From the NCBI RefSeq assembly GCF_023028225.1, contig NZ_CP095482.1, positions 1,860,001 to 1,924,000 of the forward strand: 64,000 nucleotides of DNA. The letters are read 5' to 3'. Under the pieces are notes generated by a model. That model was not told the origin of the DNA. It made no database searches and worked only from the letters and a program-made list of their open reading frames with translations. The stretch is from Halorientalis litorea. Its GTDB lineage: Archaea; Halobacteriota; Halobacteria; Halobacteriales; Haloarculaceae. Numbering within the stretch: position 1 is the stretch's first letter; the number at the start of each line of letters is the position of its first letter. Both the position numbers and the translations under genes were made by a program. Below, one piece after another: positions 1 to 10,833 of this stretch.

Positions 1-1
1 C

Positions 2-2881
2 TTCGGCCTGATGAACCCCGAGGAGTACCGCGACATGAGTGCCACGAAGGTCATCACGGCCGACACCTACGACGACGACGGCTTCCCCATCGACATGGGG
101 CTGATGGACCCGCGACTCGGCGTCATCGACCCCGGACTGGAGTGTAAGACCTGCGGCAAACACTCCGGGTCGTGCAACGGCCACTTCGGGCACATCGAAC
201 TCGCCGCGCCGGTCATCCACGTCGGGTTCGCGAAACTCATCCGTCGTCTGCTCCGCGGGACCTGTCGGTCCTGCTCCCGGCTCTGTCTCGACGACGAGGA
301 GCGCGAGGAGTTCACGGGCCGCCTGAACAGGACGCGGGAACTCGGGAACGACCTCAACGACGTGACCAAGGCCGCCATCCGACAGGCACGCAAGAAGGAC
401 CACTGTCCGTTCTGTGGCGAACAGCAGTACGACATCAACCACGAGAAGCCGACCACCTACTACGAGGTCCAACAGGTGCTGTCCTCGGAGTACGCGGACC
501 GCATCGCCGAGGCGATGGAGCCGGACCCCGACGACGAGGACGACCGCGGCGTCTCGCCGGTCGAACTCGCCGACGAGACCGGCATCGACCAGAGCCGGAT
601 TCAGGACATCCTCAGCGGCGAGTTCCGCCCCCGCGAGGAGGACCGCAAGGCCATCGAGCGGGTGCTCGACGTGGACCTGACCGAGGAGGACATGAACAAG
701 CTGATGCCCTCCGACATCCGGGACTGGTTCGAGGACATCCCGGACGAGGACATCGGCGTGTTGGGCATCAACGGCGACCGCTCGCGGCCCGAGTGGATGA
801 TTCTCACCGTCCTCCCCGTGCCGCCGGTCACGGCTCGCCCCTCGATTACGCTCGACAACGGACAGCGGAGCGAGGACGACCTGACCCACAAGCTGGTCGA
901 CATCATCCGCATCAACCAGCGGTTCATGGAGAACCGCGAGGCCGGCGCGCCCCAACTCATCATTGAGGACCTCTGGGAACTGCTGCAGTACCACGTCACC
1001 ACCTTCATGGACAACGAGATTTCGGGCACGCCGCCGGCACGCCACCGCTCCGGGCGGCCCCTGAAGACCCTCTCCCAGCGACTCAAGGGTAAGGAGGGTC
1101 GCTTCCGTGGCTCGCTGTCGGGCAAGCGCGTGAACTTCTCGGCACGGACGGTCATCTCGCCCGACCCGACGCTCTCGCTGAACGAGGTCGGGGTGCCCGA
1201 CCGCGTGGCGACGGAGATGACCCAGACGATGAACGTCAACGAGCGCAACCTCGCGGAGGCGCGCCGCTACGTCTCCAACGGGCCGGAGGCACACCCCGGC
1301 GCGAACTACGTGAAACGGCCGGACGGCCGTCGCCTGAAGGTCACCGAGAAGAACTGCGAGGAGTTGGCCGAGAAGATAGAACCCGAGTGGGAAGTCTCCC
1401 GGCACCTGGTCGACGGGGACATCATCATCTTCAACCGCCAGCCGTCGCTCCACCGGATGTCCATCATGGCCCACGAAGTGGTCGTGATGCCGTACAAGAC
1501 GTTCCGGCTGAACACCACCGTCTGCCCGCCGTACAACGCGGACTTCGACGGCGACGAGATGAACATGCACGCCCTCCAGAACGAGGAGGCCCGTGCCGAG
1601 GCCCGCGTCCTGATGCGCGTGCAAGAACAGATGCTCAGCCCGCGGTTCGGCGAGAACATCATCGGTGCCATTCAGGACCACATCAGCGGGACGTACCTGC
1701 TGACCAACCAGAACCCGCAGTTCAACGAGACCCAAGCCCTCGACCTCCTGCGGGCGACGCGCATCGACGAACTGCCCGAACCCGACGGCGAGGACGAGGA
1801 CGGAACGGCCTACTGGACCGGCCAGACGCTGTTCTCGGAACTGCTGCCCGACGACCTGAACGTCGAGTTCACGTCCTCGGCCGGCGACACCGTCGTCATC
1901 GAGGACGGGCAGATGCTCGAAGGGACCATCGACGAGGACGCCGTCGGGGCGTTCGGCGGGGAAATCGTCGACACCATCGCCAAAGTGTACTCGAAGACGC
2001 GCGCGCGCATCTTCGTGAACGAAGTCGCGTCGCTGGCGATGCGGTCCATCATGCACTTCGGGTTCTCCATCGGTATCGACGACGAGTCCATCGAACCGGA
2101 GGCCGAGGCCCAAATCGACGAGGCCATCGGGAACGCCTACGACCGCGTGCAGGAACTCATCGACACCTACGAGCGCGGTGACCTCGAATCCCTGCCGGGT
2201 CGGACCGTCGACGAGACGCTGGAGATGAAGATAATGCAGACGCTCGGGAAGGCCCGTGACTCCGCCGGTGACATCGCCGGGGAACACTTCGACGACGACA
2301 ACCCGGCCGTCGTCATGGCCGAGTCCGGGGCGCGTGGGTCGATGCTCAACCTGACCCAGATGGCCGGCTGTGTCGGTCAGCAGGCGGTTCGGGGCGAGCG
2401 CATCAACCGCGGCTACGAGGACCGGACGCTCAGCCACTACAAACCGAACGACCTCTCGGCGGAGGCCCACGGCTTCGTGGAGCACTCCTACCGGGGCGGT
2501 CTGGACCCGCGGGAGTTCTTCTTCCACGCGATGGGTGGCCGCGAAGGACTGGTCGACACGGCGGTCCGGACGTCCAAATCCGGGTACCTCCAGCGACGGC
2601 TCATCAACGCGCTGTCGGAACTGGAGGCTCAGTACGACGGGACAGTCCGGGATACATCCGATACGGTCGTCCAGTTCGAGTTCGGTGAGGACGGGACGAG
2701 TCCGGTGAAGGTGTCCTCCTCGGCGGACAGCGAAATCGACGTCGAGCAAGTGGCCGACCGCATCGTCGACTCCGAGTTCGCCTCCGAAACCGAGAAACAG
2801 CGGTTCCTCGGTGAGAAGGCCGAGCCGACCAACCTCTCGGAACACGCAGACGAGTGGTGGATGGCCCAGAGCGACGACTGA
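2..2881 (+). CDS. rpoA1: DNA-directed RNA polymerase subunit A' (5' end outside window)
   Basis: Largest-subunit N-terminal part of archaeal RNA polymerase. The frame is open to the left edge (F-G-L before the first Met at base 11), and the family normally has about 20 more residues, so the true start lies outside. Counting from base 11, a zinc-binding [17 protein letters not shown] segment lies near residue 45, a second Cys cluster ([15 protein letters not shown]) near residues 85-140, and the catalytic Mg-binding motif [10 protein letters not shown] near residue 510. Archaea split the bacterial beta' equivalent into A' and A''; the A'' gene follows 14 bp downstream on the same strand, so the two are almost certainly co-transcribed. 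Nothing looks disrupted. Identification is secure. Confidence 0.97.
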   Translation, partial: FGLMNPEEYRDMSATKVITADTYDDDGFPIDMGLMDPRLGVIDPGLECKTCGKHSGSCNGHFGHIELAAPVIHVGFAKLIRRLLRGTCRSCSRLCLDDEEREEFTGRLNRTRELGNDLNDVTKAAIRQARKKDHCPFCGEQQYDINHEKPTTYYEVQQVLSSEYADRIAEAMEPDPDDEDDRGVSPVELADETGIDQSRIQDILSGEFRPREEDRKAIERVLDVDLTEEDMNKLMPSDIRDWFEDIPDEDIGVLGINGDRSRPEWMILTVLPVPPVTARPSITLDNGQRSEDDLTHKLVDIIRINQRFMENREAGAPQLIIEDLWELLQYHVTTFMDNEISGTPPARHRSGRPLKTLSQRLKGKEGRFRGSLSGKRVNFSARTVISPDPTLSLNEVGVPDRVATEMTQTMNVNERNLAEARRYVSNGPEAHPGANYVKRPDGRRLKVTEKNCEELAEKIEPEWEVSRHLVDGDIIIFNRQPSLHRMSIMAHEVVVMPYKTFRLNTTVCPPYNADFDGDEMNMHALQNEEARAEARVLMRVQEQMLSPRFGENIIGAIQDHISGTYLLTNQNPQFNETQALDLLRATRIDELPEPDGEDEDGTAYWTGQTLFSELLPDDLNVEFTSSAGDTVVIEDGQMLEGTIDEDAVGAFGGEIVDTIAKVYSKTRARIFVNEVASLAMRSIMHFGFSIGIDDESIEPEAEAQIDEAIGNAYDRVQELIDTYERGDLESLPGRTVDETLEMKIMQTLGKARDSAGDIAGEHFDDDNPAVVMAESGARGSMLNLTQMAGCVGQQAVRGERINRGYEDRTLSHYKPNDLSAEAHGFVEHSYRGGLDPREFFFHAMGGREGLVDTAVRTSKSGYLQRRLINALSELEAQYDGTVRDTSDTVVQFEFGEDGTSPVKVSSSADSEIDVEQVADRIVDSEFASETEKQRFLGEKAEPTNLSEHADEWWMAQSDD

Positions 2882-2895
2882 CAACAGGTGATACA

Positions 2896-4119
2896 ATGAC
2901 TGAATACGACGTATCCGAGGACATCGAAGCAGTCGTCGAGGACACGGAACTCCCGCGACGGCTGAAGGACGAAGTGTACAGCACCATCGAGGACCGCGAC
3001 GGCGTGACCGTCGAGCAGGCCGACGACATCGCCAAAGCCGTCGAGAACCGGTACATCGACACACGCGTGGACCCGCTCGACCCCGTGGGAACCGTCAGTG
3101 CCCAGTCCATCGGGGAACCGGGGACTCAGATGACGATGAACACGTTCCACTACGCGGGTGTCGCGGAAATCGACGTGACGCAGGGTCTGCCACGACTCAT
3201 CGAACTCGTGGACGCCCGGAAGGAACCGGACACGCCGATGATGACCGTCCACCTCGAAGACGAGTACGCCGTCGACCGCGAGCGCGCACACGAAGTCGTC
3301 TGGAAGATAGAGGCGACGCGCATCCTCGCGCTCGGGGACATCTCGACGGACGTGGCCGACATGCTCGTGCGGGTCGACCTCAACCCAGACACGCTCCGCG
3401 AGCGGTGGCCGACCGTCGACGCGCTCGGCGACATCGTGGACGAAATCGCCGGCACCATCGAGTCGAATCTGGGCGTCGAAGTCCTCCAACTCGACGACAC
3501 GATACTGGAGTTCGGTCCCGACGAGCCGAGTTACCGTGACCTCCTCCAGTTGGTCGAGGACCTGCGGGAAATCGTGTTCAAGGGCATCGAGGACATCGAC
3601 CGCGTGGTCATCCGCCGGGAGGACACGGAGGATAGCGATGACGGCGAGTTCGTCCTCTACACCGAAGGGTCCGAACTGGGCGACGTACTCGGCATCGAGG
3701 GCGTCGACGCCAGCCGAACGACCTGCAACAACATCCACGAGATTCACCGGAACCTCGGCATCGAGGCGGCCCGGGAGTCCATCATCGAGGAGACGATGAA
3801 CACGCTCGAAGAGCAGGGGCTCGACGACGTGAACATCCGCCACCTGATGCTGGTCGCCGACATCATGACCAACGACGGGACCATCGAGTCCATCGGTCGT
3901 CACGGTATCTCCGGGTCCAAAGACTCCGTGCTCGCGCGGGCGGCGTTCGAGGTGACGGTCAACCACCTGCTCGACGCGGCGATTCACGGCGAGGTCGACG
4001 ACCTCAACGGCGTGACCGAGAACGTCATCGTCGGCAAGCCCATCAAACTCGGGACTGGCGACGTGAACCTGCGGATGGGGTCGACGCCCGCCCGCTCGGA
4101 CGGCGAAGGGGCAGACTGA
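2896..4119 (+). CDS. rpoA2: DNA-directed RNA polymerase subunit A''
   Basis: C-terminal part of the archaeal largest RNA polymerase subunit, 407 aa. I chose ATG 2896 ([13 protein letters not shown]) over the longer open frame from 2854 because the latter overlaps the end of rpoA1. Residues about 63-107 hold the conserved block [20 protein letters not shown] followed by [20 protein letters not shown], which continues the active-centre part of the enzyme. It lies 14 bp after rpoA1 and 6 bp before nusA, the usual archaeal order (rpoA1-rpoA2-nusA-rps12-rps7). Confidence 0.97.
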   Translation: MTEYDVSEDIEAVVEDTELPRRLKDEVYSTIEDRDGVTVEQADDIAKAVENRYIDTRVDPLDPVGTVSAQSIGEPGTQMTMNTFHYAGVAEIDVTQGLPRLIELVDARKEPDTPMMTVHLEDEYAVDRERAHEVVWKIEATRILALGDISTDVADMLVRVDLNPDTLRERWPTVDALGDIVDEIAGTIESNLGVEVLQLDDTILEFGPDEPSYRDLLQLVEDLREIVFKGIEDIDRVVIRREDTEDSDDGEFVLYTEGSELGDVLGIEGVDASRTTCNNIHEIHRNLGIEAARESIIEETMNTLEEQGLDDVNIRHLMLVADIMTNDGTIESIGRHGISGSKDSVLARAAFEVTVNHLLDAAIHGEVDDLNGVTENVIVGKPIKLGTGDVNLRMGSTPARSDGEGAD

Positions 4120-4125
4120 CCGGGG

Positions 4126-4551
4126 ATGACGGTCACCCTCTCCGACCGAGAGCGTCGCTACATCGCGCTGTTCGAGGACGAAGTCGGCGTCACGATTCGG
4201 GACTGCGTGGTCGACGAGACGTACGACCGCGTCATCTTCGTCGTGAAAGCCGGCGAGATGGGTGAGGCCATCGGTCCGGGAGGGAAACACGTCGACCACA
4301 TCGAGTCACAGGTCGGACAGCGGGTCGAACTCGTCGAGGACGCCGACACTGCCGAGGCGTTCGTCGCCAACGCGCTCGCGCCCGCGGCCGTCTACAACGT
4401 CACCATCAGCGAGAACGACGACACCGTCGCCTACGCCGAAGTCGACCACGACGACACCGGCGTCGCCATCGGTACCGACGGGCGCAACATCGAGGCGGCA
4501 CGGACGCTCGCTGCCCGGCACTTCGACGTGGACGACATCCAACTCACCTGA
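4126..4551 (+). CDS. nusA: Archaeal NusA-like KH-domain transcription factor
   Basis: 141-aa protein made of two KH RNA-binding domains, as in archaeal NusA, which lacks the N-terminal polymerase-binding and S1 domains of bacterial NusA. KH signatures are visible as [15 protein letters not shown] (first half) and [18 protein letters not shown] (second half). It lies in the rpoA2-rps12 interval, the conserved position for this gene. Its role in termination or antitermination is inferred from the family. The start ATG 4126 is 6 bp after the rpoA2 stop, consistent with one operon. Confidence 0.93.
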   Translation: MTVTLSDRERRYIALFEDEVGVTIRDCVVDETYDRVIFVVKAGEMGEAIGPGGKHVDHIESQVGQRVELVEDADTAEAFVANALAPAAVYNVTISENDDTVAYAEVDHDDTGVAIGTDGRNIEAARTLAARHFDVDDIQLT

Positions 4552-4619
4552 GCCACACCCGTATCGCCGTCCGGCGGACTGTGAGTGTGCCACACGGCCG
4601 CCGGGTGCGAAAGAGGGAG

Positions 4620-4627
4620 TTTAAGTA
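4620..4627 (+). promoter_or_regulatory. TATA box for rps12-rps7
   Basis: TTTAAGTA lies with its centre about 29 bp before ATG 4653, the spacing expected for a leaderless or near-leaderless haloarchaeal transcript. It suggests that the ribosomal pair has its own promoter in addition to read-through from rpoA/nusA. Confidence 0.6.
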
Positions 4628-4652
4628 CCTTCACAGGATACGAACGTGTACT

Positions 4653-5081
4653 ATGGCGAACGGCAAATACGCCGCGCGCAAGCTTCGCAAAGACCGCCAG
4701 CAGCACCGGTGGTCCGACTCGAAGTACGCGCGCCGGGAGCGGGGACTCCGCGAGAAGTCCGACCCCCTCGAAGGGGCCCCGCAGGGACGCGGTATCGTGC
4801 TCGAAAAGACAGCGGTCGAGGCCAAACAGCCCAACTCGGCAGTGCGGAAGTGCGTCCGGGTCCAACTCATCAAGAACGGCAAACAGGTGACTGCCTTCTG
4901 TCCGGGCGACGGTGCTATCTCCTTTATCGACGAACACGACGAGGTTACCATCGCCGGTATCGGTGGGGCGAAGGGTCGTGCGATGGGTGACCTCTCGGGC
5001 GTGAACTACAAAGTCGAGAAAGTGAACGGCGTCTCGCTCATCGAACTCGTGCGAGGCAACGCGGAGAAACCGGTGCGATAA
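4653..5081 (+). CDS. rps12: 30S ribosomal protein S12 (uS12)
   Basis: 142-aa universal small-subunit protein of the decoding centre. The start [20 protein letters not shown] at 4653 matches archaeal S12; the open frame upstream of it runs through the promoter. The conserved decoding loop appears as [15 protein letters not shown], and the C-terminal region has [18 protein letters not shown]. The family role is tRNA selection at the A site, and this loop is where streptomycin-resistance changes occur in homologues. It lies 1 bp from rps7, so the two are translated from one message. Confidence 0.97.
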   Translation: MANGKYAARKLRKDRQQHRWSDSKYARRERGLREKSDPLEGAPQGRGIVLEKTAVEAKQPNSAVRKCVRVQLIKNGKQVTAFCPGDGAISFIDEHDEVTIAGIGGAKGRAMGDLSGVNYKVEKVNGVSLIELVRGNAEKPVR

Positions 5082-5082
5082 C

Positions 5083-5697
5083 ATGTCCAGCGACGCACCC
5101 GAGCCGGACGCGCCTGCCGGCACCGACGAGGAAGAGAGTGCTCCCGCACAGCTGTTCGGCGAGTACGACGTGACCGACATCGAGTATCAGGACCCGAGTA
5201 CGGAGCGGTACATCACGGTCACGCCCATCGCGCACACGATGGGGCGACACGCCACCAAGCAGTTCAAGAAGAGCGAAATCAGCATCGTCGAGCGGCTCAC
5301 CAACCGCCTGATGCAGACCGACGAGAACACCGGGAAGAAACAGCAGGCGACGCGCATCGTGCGCGAGGCGTTCGCCATCATCGCGGACCGGACCGACGAG
5401 AACCCGGTCCAAGTCCTCGTGCGCGCGGTGGAACACAGCGCGCCCCGCGAGGAGACTGTCCGCCTGAAGTACGGCGGTATCTCCGTCCCGAAGGCCGTCG
5501 ACGTGGCTCCCCAGCGGCGAGTCGACCAAGCCCTGAAGTTCCTCGCCGAGGGCGTCTACGGCGACTCCTTCAAGACGACGACGGACGCCGAGGCGGCACT
5601 GGCCCAGCAACTCATCGGTGCGGCCGACAACGACGTGCAGACCTACGCCGTCAACCAGAAAGAAGAGAAAGAGCGCGTCGCGGCCGCCGCGCGATAA
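5083..5697 (+). CDS. rps7: 30S ribosomal protein S7 (uS7)
   Basis: 204-aa small-subunit head protein. It has an acidic N-terminal extension of about 45 residues (typical of halophilic homologues) followed by the S7 core with TERLTNR-like SIVERLTNRLMQ and KYGGISVPKAVDVAPQRRVD. It binds the 3' domain of 16S rRNA near the E site in all characterised homologues. It directly follows rps12, as in nearly all archaea. No EF genes follow immediately; EF-2 comes about 2.8 kb later after four unrelated genes. Confidence 0.96.
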   Translation: MSSDAPEPDAPAGTDEEESAPAQLFGEYDVTDIEYQDPSTERYITVTPIAHTMGRHATKQFKKSEISIVERLTNRLMQTDENTGKKQQATRIVREAFAIIADRTDENPVQVLVRAVEHSAPREETVRLKYGGISVPKAVDVAPQRRVDQALKFLAEGVYGDSFKTTTDAEAALAQQLIGAADNDVQTYAVNQKEEKERVAAAAR

Positions 5698-6083
5698 CTC
5701 GCCGACCCCTGCGGTCCGGTTGCGGCTCTCTCCCCTTTCCTTGCGATTTCCCGAAGCATCGCCCGTGAGTGGCGTCTCGGAGCCTCGCGTGACGCGTGCC
5801 GAGTATGTGCTGAAGGATTGTTATAAACCCCCGTGCATATCCGGGGAAATCTTGAGACGGATAAGTTTGTATTCTATCTAACGTCGTGGTACGAACAGAC
5901 GAGTTGAGGCGGACCCTCTCACTGTGGCAGAGCCACAGTCACGCTTCACCCGGTCTTCCGGGGAGGAGACCGGTAGGCGTGCGTCCCGTGGTGTTGGGGG
6001 CCGGCGCTTGCACGCGTGTCGGCTGTTTCGGGGGTCGAACCGTGAGAACTCGTCGTGCCACGCGTGCAGAACGATAAGCAAAC
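5698..6083 (+). other. 386-bp non-coding region with hairpins; promoter and leader of the secreted protein gene
   Basis: No credible coding frame. AT-rich promoter-like elements occur at about 5818-5826 (TTGTTATAAA) and 5862-5880. Downstream lie a perfect 8-bp inverted repeat with a 3-nt loop (5921-5928 with 5932-5939) and a 7-bp inverted repeat (5950-5956 with 5967-5973). If transcription starts near 5845-5900, the gene at 6084 has a leader of roughly 180-240 nt, long for a haloarchaeon, where leaderless mRNAs are common. The function of the hairpins is unknown. Confidence 0.5.
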
Positions 6084-6827
6084 ATGTACGATAAAGATAC
6101 ACTCGCAAAGAGTACTGGCGCATCGCTTGGGGTTGTCGCCATCGTCGGGATGCTGTTCATGAGTACCGGCATGGCGTTCGCAGCACCCATCGCGAACATC
6201 GGTGGGTTCCAGGTGCAGGCAGACACCGTCGAGGCGGACAACTTCATCCTGTACCCGGGTTCCGCGCAGACTTCGAACTCCGGAGACGTGGCCACAACTG
6301 ACAATTACCCGATGGCAGTCAACGAGCTGGACAACGCGACGATTACCGGCTTCGCGCTGGTCAAGGAAATCGACGTTAGTGAGCTCACTAACAATAATGG
6401 TGGCCTCAGCGGCAACCTGTCGATTGTCGTCGCGTCCAACGACACGGTCACGGCCGATTCGATCCTCCTGAAAACGCCCGCGCTGTCAGCTGACGTTGGT
6501 GCGTTCAGTGGCCTGACCATCTACGAGGAGAGCACGAACGACCTCAACAACGCATTCACGCTGAAGGCCAACAAGAGCGTGAACCAGGACTTCCGGCTCG
6601 CCAGCGACTCGGAGGCCGCGGTCAGTGACCTGACCGGTTCCCAGTCCGGCCTGACCCAGGGTACGTCCAGCAACGCTGCTGTCTACCTAGAGAACGCTAA
6701 CATCCAGGCTGCGTACCTCGTCACCAGCCAGATTACGCTGAACAACCTCGGCGTCGAAGTCTGGTACGACGGAGACGACGATGGTACCTACAACGTTGGC
6801 GGCGCGCCGAACGACCGCGGTGCGTAA
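6084..6827 (+). CDS. Secreted DUF6230-like protein
   Basis: 247-aa protein with an N-terminal hydrophobic signal-like segment (residues about 12-34, GASLGVVAIVGMLFMSTGMA) followed by a beta-rich, Asn/Thr/Ser-rich exported domain. The order of signal segment, then a FQVQADTVEADNFILYPG-like stretch, resembles DUF6230 proteins known from Streptomyces and relatives, where the next gene encodes a DUF6114 membrane protein; the same pairing is seen here. The start ATG 6084 is the first in frame. GC is a little lower and Asn content higher than its neighbours. Function is unknown; an envelope or secreted role is inferred from the signal segment only. Confidence 0.65.
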   Translation: MYDKDTLAKSTGASLGVVAIVGMLFMSTGMAFAAPIANIGGFQVQADTVEADNFILYPGSAQTSNSGDVATTDNYPMAVNELDNATITGFALVKEIDVSELTNNNGGLSGNLSIVVASNDTVTADSILLKTPALSADVGAFSGLTIYEESTNDLNNAFTLKANKSVNQDFRLASDSEAAVSDLTGSQSGLTQGTSSNAAVYLENANIQAAYLVTSQITLNNLGVEVWYDGDDDGTYNVGGAPNDRGA

Positions 6828-6858
6828 GTTCGGCTGACTGCTAACTGACCACCTTCGC

Positions 6859-6864
6859 TTTTTT
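6859..6864 (+). terminator. T-run after the secreted protein gene
   Basis: Six T residues 32 bp after the stop at 6827 would suit an archaeal U-run terminator. The same stretch (TTTTTTAGTA) is also well placed, about 29 bp before ATG 6893, as the TATA element of the next gene, so it may do both. Confidence 0.35.
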
Positions 6865-6892
6865 AGTACACGCACACACATACCACAGACAC

Positions 6893-7393
6893 ATGTCTCT
6901 CAGATCGAGATTCGTTCAGGCGGGGCTGTTCGTGGTGGGGCTGTTCCCGGAGCCGATACAGCGGCGGATTTTCGCGAGGACCGACCGGTTCAACGAGTGG
7001 CGCGAGGACCGGCCGTTCTGGGGCGGCGCGCTCCTCATGTTCGCCGGACTGCTGACGGCGTGGGCACCGATTCAGTTCTCGCTGGAACTCGCGCTCATCG
7101 GTTCGTGGTGGACCGTCGCGGGACTCCTCTTTGCAGTCGGGATGTTCCTCTCGGGTGCGTTCGCGCTCTCACGCCCCGACCTCGCGCGCTACTTCGGCAT
7201 CGCCGGTATCGTGTTCTCGCTCCTCTCGCTCATCGGCGCGCTCGGCGGGTACCTCGTCGGGATGTTCATCGGCGTCTTCGGCGGGAACCTCTGTCTCGCG
7301 TGGAATCAACCCGAGGAACAGACGACGTTCGAGACGGAGACGGCCACCGACCCGTCCGACGAGGTGCAGTTCAGTTGGGAAGGCGACTCCTGA
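6893..7393 (+). CDS. DUF6114-like integral membrane protein
   Basis: 166-aa protein with about four hydrophobic segments between residues 40 and 135. Key family-like features are RPFWGGALLMFAGLLTAWAP at the first segment and GALGGYLVGMFIGVFGGNLC near the last, which resemble the RPFWGG and GGFLLGM motifs of DUF6114 proteins. The gene follows the DUF6230-like gene by 65 bp on the same strand, a pairing known from actinobacteria. The acidic C-terminal tail (residues 140-166) should be cytoplasmic. No function is established for the family. Confidence 0.65.
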   Translation: MSLRSRFVQAGLFVVGLFPEPIQRRIFARTDRFNEWREDRPFWGGALLMFAGLLTAWAPIQFSLELALIGSWWTVAGLLFAVGMFLSGAFALSRPDLARYFGIAGIVFSLLSLIGALGGYLVGMFIGVFGGNLCLAWNQPEEQTTFETETATDPSDEVQFSWEGDS

Positions 7394-7478
7394 CGCGGCG
7401 GCGACCGACCCTTTTCGCGCTCCGCGTGTGCGTTCGTGGCTGTCCGCACAGCCACGGCTGCGTGTGACGGACGCGGCG

Positions 7479-8228
7479 TCAGTCGGCGGCCGGTTCGCCG
7501 CCGAGTGCGTACTCTCGCGTCACGTCGACGAGTGCCTTCCGGTACTCGCTCTCGCCGGGGTCGCGGGCGAGCGAGCGGAACCGTCGTCGGAACTCCTCGA
7601 ACCCGACGTTCGGGGCGTCCTCGGCGGCGGCGTGTGCGAGGTCGTAGAGGCGGTGGTCGTCGTCGACGAGGTCGTGGCGTTCGACCAGCGCGAGCGCGAA
7701 CGCGGCGTTGACGGCGGTGATTTCCGGGTCAGACGCGGGCGTCCGCCGCGTCCACGTCGCCGGACTGTTCGGGCGGTCCGCGACTGCCGTGGCCAGACTC
7801 GATTCGAGGAAGGCGACGAGTTTGTCGGCGGGAGCCACAGAGAGCGTGATGTCGTCGGCGTAGATGTCTTTCATGTGGTTCGCTATCTGGTAGCAGTGCG
7901 TGAGCTTCCGCTGTTCGACGGTCCGTCCCGCGAGTGCCAGATAGAGGGCCTCCTCGGTCGATTGGGTATGTGAGGGGTGGTGCTGTTCGTTGCGGTGCAT
8001 GTGCGCGTACTCGTGGAGCGCGAGTTCGCGGGCCATCGCGCTGCTGGCGGCTTGCCGGGAGATGTGGAGGTGGTGTGCCTCGTCGGTGTGGCCGGTCCAC
8101 GTCCGTTCGTCGGGGCTGTCGTGGACGTGTACCGTCACGGGACGGTCGAGCCGGTACTCTGTCTCGAAGAGGTCCCCTGCCGAGAGGAACGGCTCCGTCG
8201 GTCCGGCATCCTGCACGCGTACATCCAT
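7479..8228 (-). CDS. Predicted zincin-like protein with HEYAH motif (haloarchaeal DUF5781-type)
   Basis: 249-aa soluble protein without signal peptide. An HExxH zinc-protease motif is present as LALHEYAHMHRNEQ (residues about 91-104), preceded by a strand-like segment and followed by a mostly helical C-terminal half. In zincins the two His bind zinc and Glu activates water; a third ligand could not be placed. It resembles a haloarchaeal family I remember as DUF5781, usually of unknown function. It is transcribed divergently from EF-2 with 243 bp between the starts. Peptidase activity is an inference from one motif. Confidence 0.6.
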   Translation of the reverse strand: MDVRVQDAGPTEPFLSAGDLFETEYRLDRPVTVHVHDSPDERTWTGHTDEAHHLHISRQAASSAMARELALHEYAHMHRNEQHHPSHTQSTEEALYLALAGRTVEQRKLTHCYQIANHMKDIYADDITLSVAPADKLVAFLESSLATAVADRPNSPATWTRRTPASDPEITAVNAAFALALVERHDLVDDDHRLYDLAHAAAEDAPNVGFEEFRRRFRSLARDPGESEYRKALVDVTREYALGGEPAAD

Positions 8229-8471
8229 ATGTTATATGGCAAGGGTTAGCAGAGTATGACCTTTGCGCCGGTCAGGAACGGACGGGCCGGGCACCTACCC
8301 CCGCCGCGCCGAGTCGGACGGTCCGGAGTTCGCCGGGGCTGGCTTCGGGTGACTGTCCGAAATCGCTCGCGTTCCCGTACACGTCCGCTGCTGAGTACCG
8401 TTCTGTGGCGGCCGCTCTCCCCGGGGCAAACCACGTGACTTTTGACCCTGCTTGCGATAAGAGGGAGTATA

Positions 8472-10658
8472 ATGGGCCGACGCAAGAAAATCGTACAGGA
8501 GTGTGAACGGCTGATGGACGTGCCGGAGAACATCCGGAACATCGCCATCGCCGCTCACGTCGACCACGGCAAGACGACACTGACGGACAACCTGCTGGCC
8601 GGTGCGGGCATGATTTCCGACGAGACGGCCGGCGAGCAGTTGGCGATGGACACCGAGGAGGACGAGCAGGAACGCGGTATCACCATCGACGCCGCGAACG
8701 TCTCGATGACCCACGAGTACGAGGACACGAACCACCTCATCAACCTCATCGACACGCCCGGCCACGTCGACTTCGGGGGCGACGTGACCCGCGCGATGCG
8801 TGCCGTCGACGGCGCGCTGGTGGTCGTGGACGCAGTCGAGGGCGCGATGCCACAGACCGAGACGGTGCTGCGGCAGGCACTCCGCGAGGGTGTCAAGCCC
8901 GCGCTGTTCATCAACAAGGTCGACCGCCTCATCTCCGAACTCGAAGAGGGGCCACAGGAGATGCAGGAACGGCTGACCGCGGTCATCCGCGACGTGAACG
9001 ACCTCATCCGCGGGATGACCGAGGAGATGGACGACATCGACGACTGGACTGTCTCCGTCGAGGACGGCACCGTCGGCTTCGGGTCCGCGCTCTACAAGTG
9101 GGGGGTCTCCATGCCGTCGATGCAGCGCACCGGCATGGACTTCGGCGACATCATCGACCTCGAACAGGCAGACAAGCGGCAGGAACTCCACGAGCGGACG
9201 CCGCTCGCGGACGTGGTGCTCGACATGGTCTGTGAGCACTTCCCGAACCCCATCGACGCCCAGCCGATGCGCATCCCGCGCGTCTGGCGTGGCGACGCCG
9301 ACTCCGACCTCGCCGACACGATGCGGCTGGTCGACGAGGACGGCGAAGTCGTCCTGATGGTCACCGACATCGGCGTCGACCCCCACGCCGGGGAAATCGC
9401 CGCCGGCCGTGTCTTCTCCGGCACCATCGAGAAGGGCCAAGAGCTGTACGTCTCCGGAACTGCGGGCAAGAACCGCATCCAGAGCGTCGGCATCTACATG
9501 GGTGGCGAACGCGAGGAAGTCGACCGCGTGCCCGCCGGGAACATCGCGGCCGTCACCGGCCTCAAGGACGCCATCGCCGGTTCGACCGTCTCCAGCGTCG
9601 AAATGACGCCGTTCGAGTCCATCGAACACATCTCGGAGCCGGTCATCACGAAGTCCGTCGAGGCACAGCGGATGGACGACCTGCCGAAACTCATCGAGAC
9701 GCTCCAGCAAGTCTCCAAGGAGGACCCGACCATCCAAATCGAAATCAACGAGGACACCGGCGAACACCTCATCTCCGGGCAGGGTGAACTCCACCTCGAA
9801 GTCATCACCCAGCGCATCGAGCGCAACCAGGGCATCCCGGTCCACACCGGCGAACCTATCGTCGTCTTCCGGGAGGCACCGCAACAGCCCTCCCGTGAAG
9901 TCGAGGGCATCTCGCCGAACCGCCACAACCGGTTCTACATCTCCATCGAACCCCTCGACGACGACGTCGTCGAGACCATCAAACTCGGCGACGCGTCGAT
10001 GGACATGCCCGAACTCGAACGCCGCGAGGCACTGATGGAGGCTGGCCTCGACAAGGACGCGGCCCAAGAGGTCGAGCACATCCACAACACCAACATCCTC
10101 ATCGACGACACGAAGGGGATTCAGCATCTCAACGAGACGATGGAACTCGTCATCGAGGGCCTCGAAGAGGCACTCAACGACGGGCCGCTGGCCGCCGAAC
10201 CAGTGCAGGGCGCGCTCATCCGCCTGCACGACGCCCGTCTCCACGAGGACGCCATCCACCGCGGACCGGCACAGGTCATCCCCGCAGTTCGGGAGGCCGT
10301 CCACAACGCGCTCATCGACGCCGAAATCCGCCTGCTCGAACCGATTCAGGAGGTCCGTATCGACGTGCCCAACGACCACATGGGTGCGGCCTCCGGCGAG
10401 ATTCAGGGCCGTCGTGGCCGCGTCGACGACATGTACCAAGAGGGCGACCTGATGGTCGTCGAGGGCATCGCGCCCGTCGAGGAGATGATCGGCTTCTCCA
10501 GTGACATCCGCTCGGCCACGGAAGGCCGTGCGTCGTGGAACACCGAGAACGCCGGGTTCCAGGTCATGGCCGACAACCTCCAGCCCGAACAGATCGGCGA
10601 AATCCGCGAGCGGAAGGGCATGAAGTCGGAACTGCACGAGGCTATCGACTACTTCTAA
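8472..10658 (+). CDS. fusA: Translation elongation factor 2 (aEF-2)
   Basis: 728-aa GTPase that drives ribosomal translocation. Start ATG 8472 ([20 protein letters not shown]) fits archaeal EF-2; the open frame extends 10 codons upstream without support. G1 is [14 protein letters not shown], the switch I/II region has [14 protein letters not shown] and [12 protein letters not shown], and G4 is NKVD. The domain IV tip carries the diphthamide loop [12 protein letters not shown] near residue 595-600, where His is modified in archaea and eukaryotes. It stands alone as a transcription unit here, not directly beside rps7. Confidence 0.97.
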   Translation: MGRRKKIVQECERLMDVPENIRNIAIAAHVDHGKTTLTDNLLAGAGMISDETAGEQLAMDTEEDEQERGITIDAANVSMTHEYEDTNHLINLIDTPGHVDFGGDVTRAMRAVDGALVVVDAVEGAMPQTETVLRQALREGVKPALFINKVDRLISELEEGPQEMQERLTAVIRDVNDLIRGMTEEMDDIDDWTVSVEDGTVGFGSALYKWGVSMPSMQRTGMDFGDIIDLEQADKRQELHERTPLADVVLDMVCEHFPNPIDAQPMRIPRVWRGDADSDLADTMRLVDEDGEVVLMVTDIGVDPHAGEIAAGRVFSGTIEKGQELYVSGTAGKNRIQSVGIYMGGEREEVDRVPAGNIAAVTGLKDAIAGSTVSSVEMTPFESIEHISEPVITKSVEAQRMDDLPKLIETLQQVSKEDPTIQIEINEDTGEHLISGQGELHLEVITQRIERNQGIPVHTGEPIVVFREAPQQPSREVEGISPNRHNRFYISIEPLDDDVVETIKLGDASMDMPELERREALMEAGLDKDAAQEVEHIHNTNILIDDTKGIQHLNETMELVIEGLEEALNDGPLAAEPVQGALIRLHDARLHEDAIHRGPAQVIPAVREAVHNALIDAEIRLLEPIQEVRIDVPNDHMGAASGEIQGRRGRVDDMYQEGDLMVVEGIAPVEEMIGFSSDIRSATEGRASWNTENAGFQVMADNLQPEQIGEIRERKGMKSELHEAIDYF

Positions 10659-10833
10659 TCCACGGTTTCCAGCCGGGGGTATCCTCGGCGATTTCGCCGC
10701 CTGCGAGCACCTCGACTGCAAAAACGTCTGCGGCCTCGTTTCATCCGGTCACGTGAACATCGCGCCGCCGGCACGCGGACGCTCGCTCGCTTCGTTTGAC
10801 CAGATTTAGGAGCGACCGCCACCAACGCTAGGT

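Noticed and set aside
67-4299. Many long open frames on the minus strand and in other frames across rpoA1, rpoA2, EF-2, EF-1A and uvrA
   Set aside because: High-GC third positions keep antisense frames open. The translations are Arg/Pro/Ser-rich or lack family motifs and overlap well-identified genes completely.
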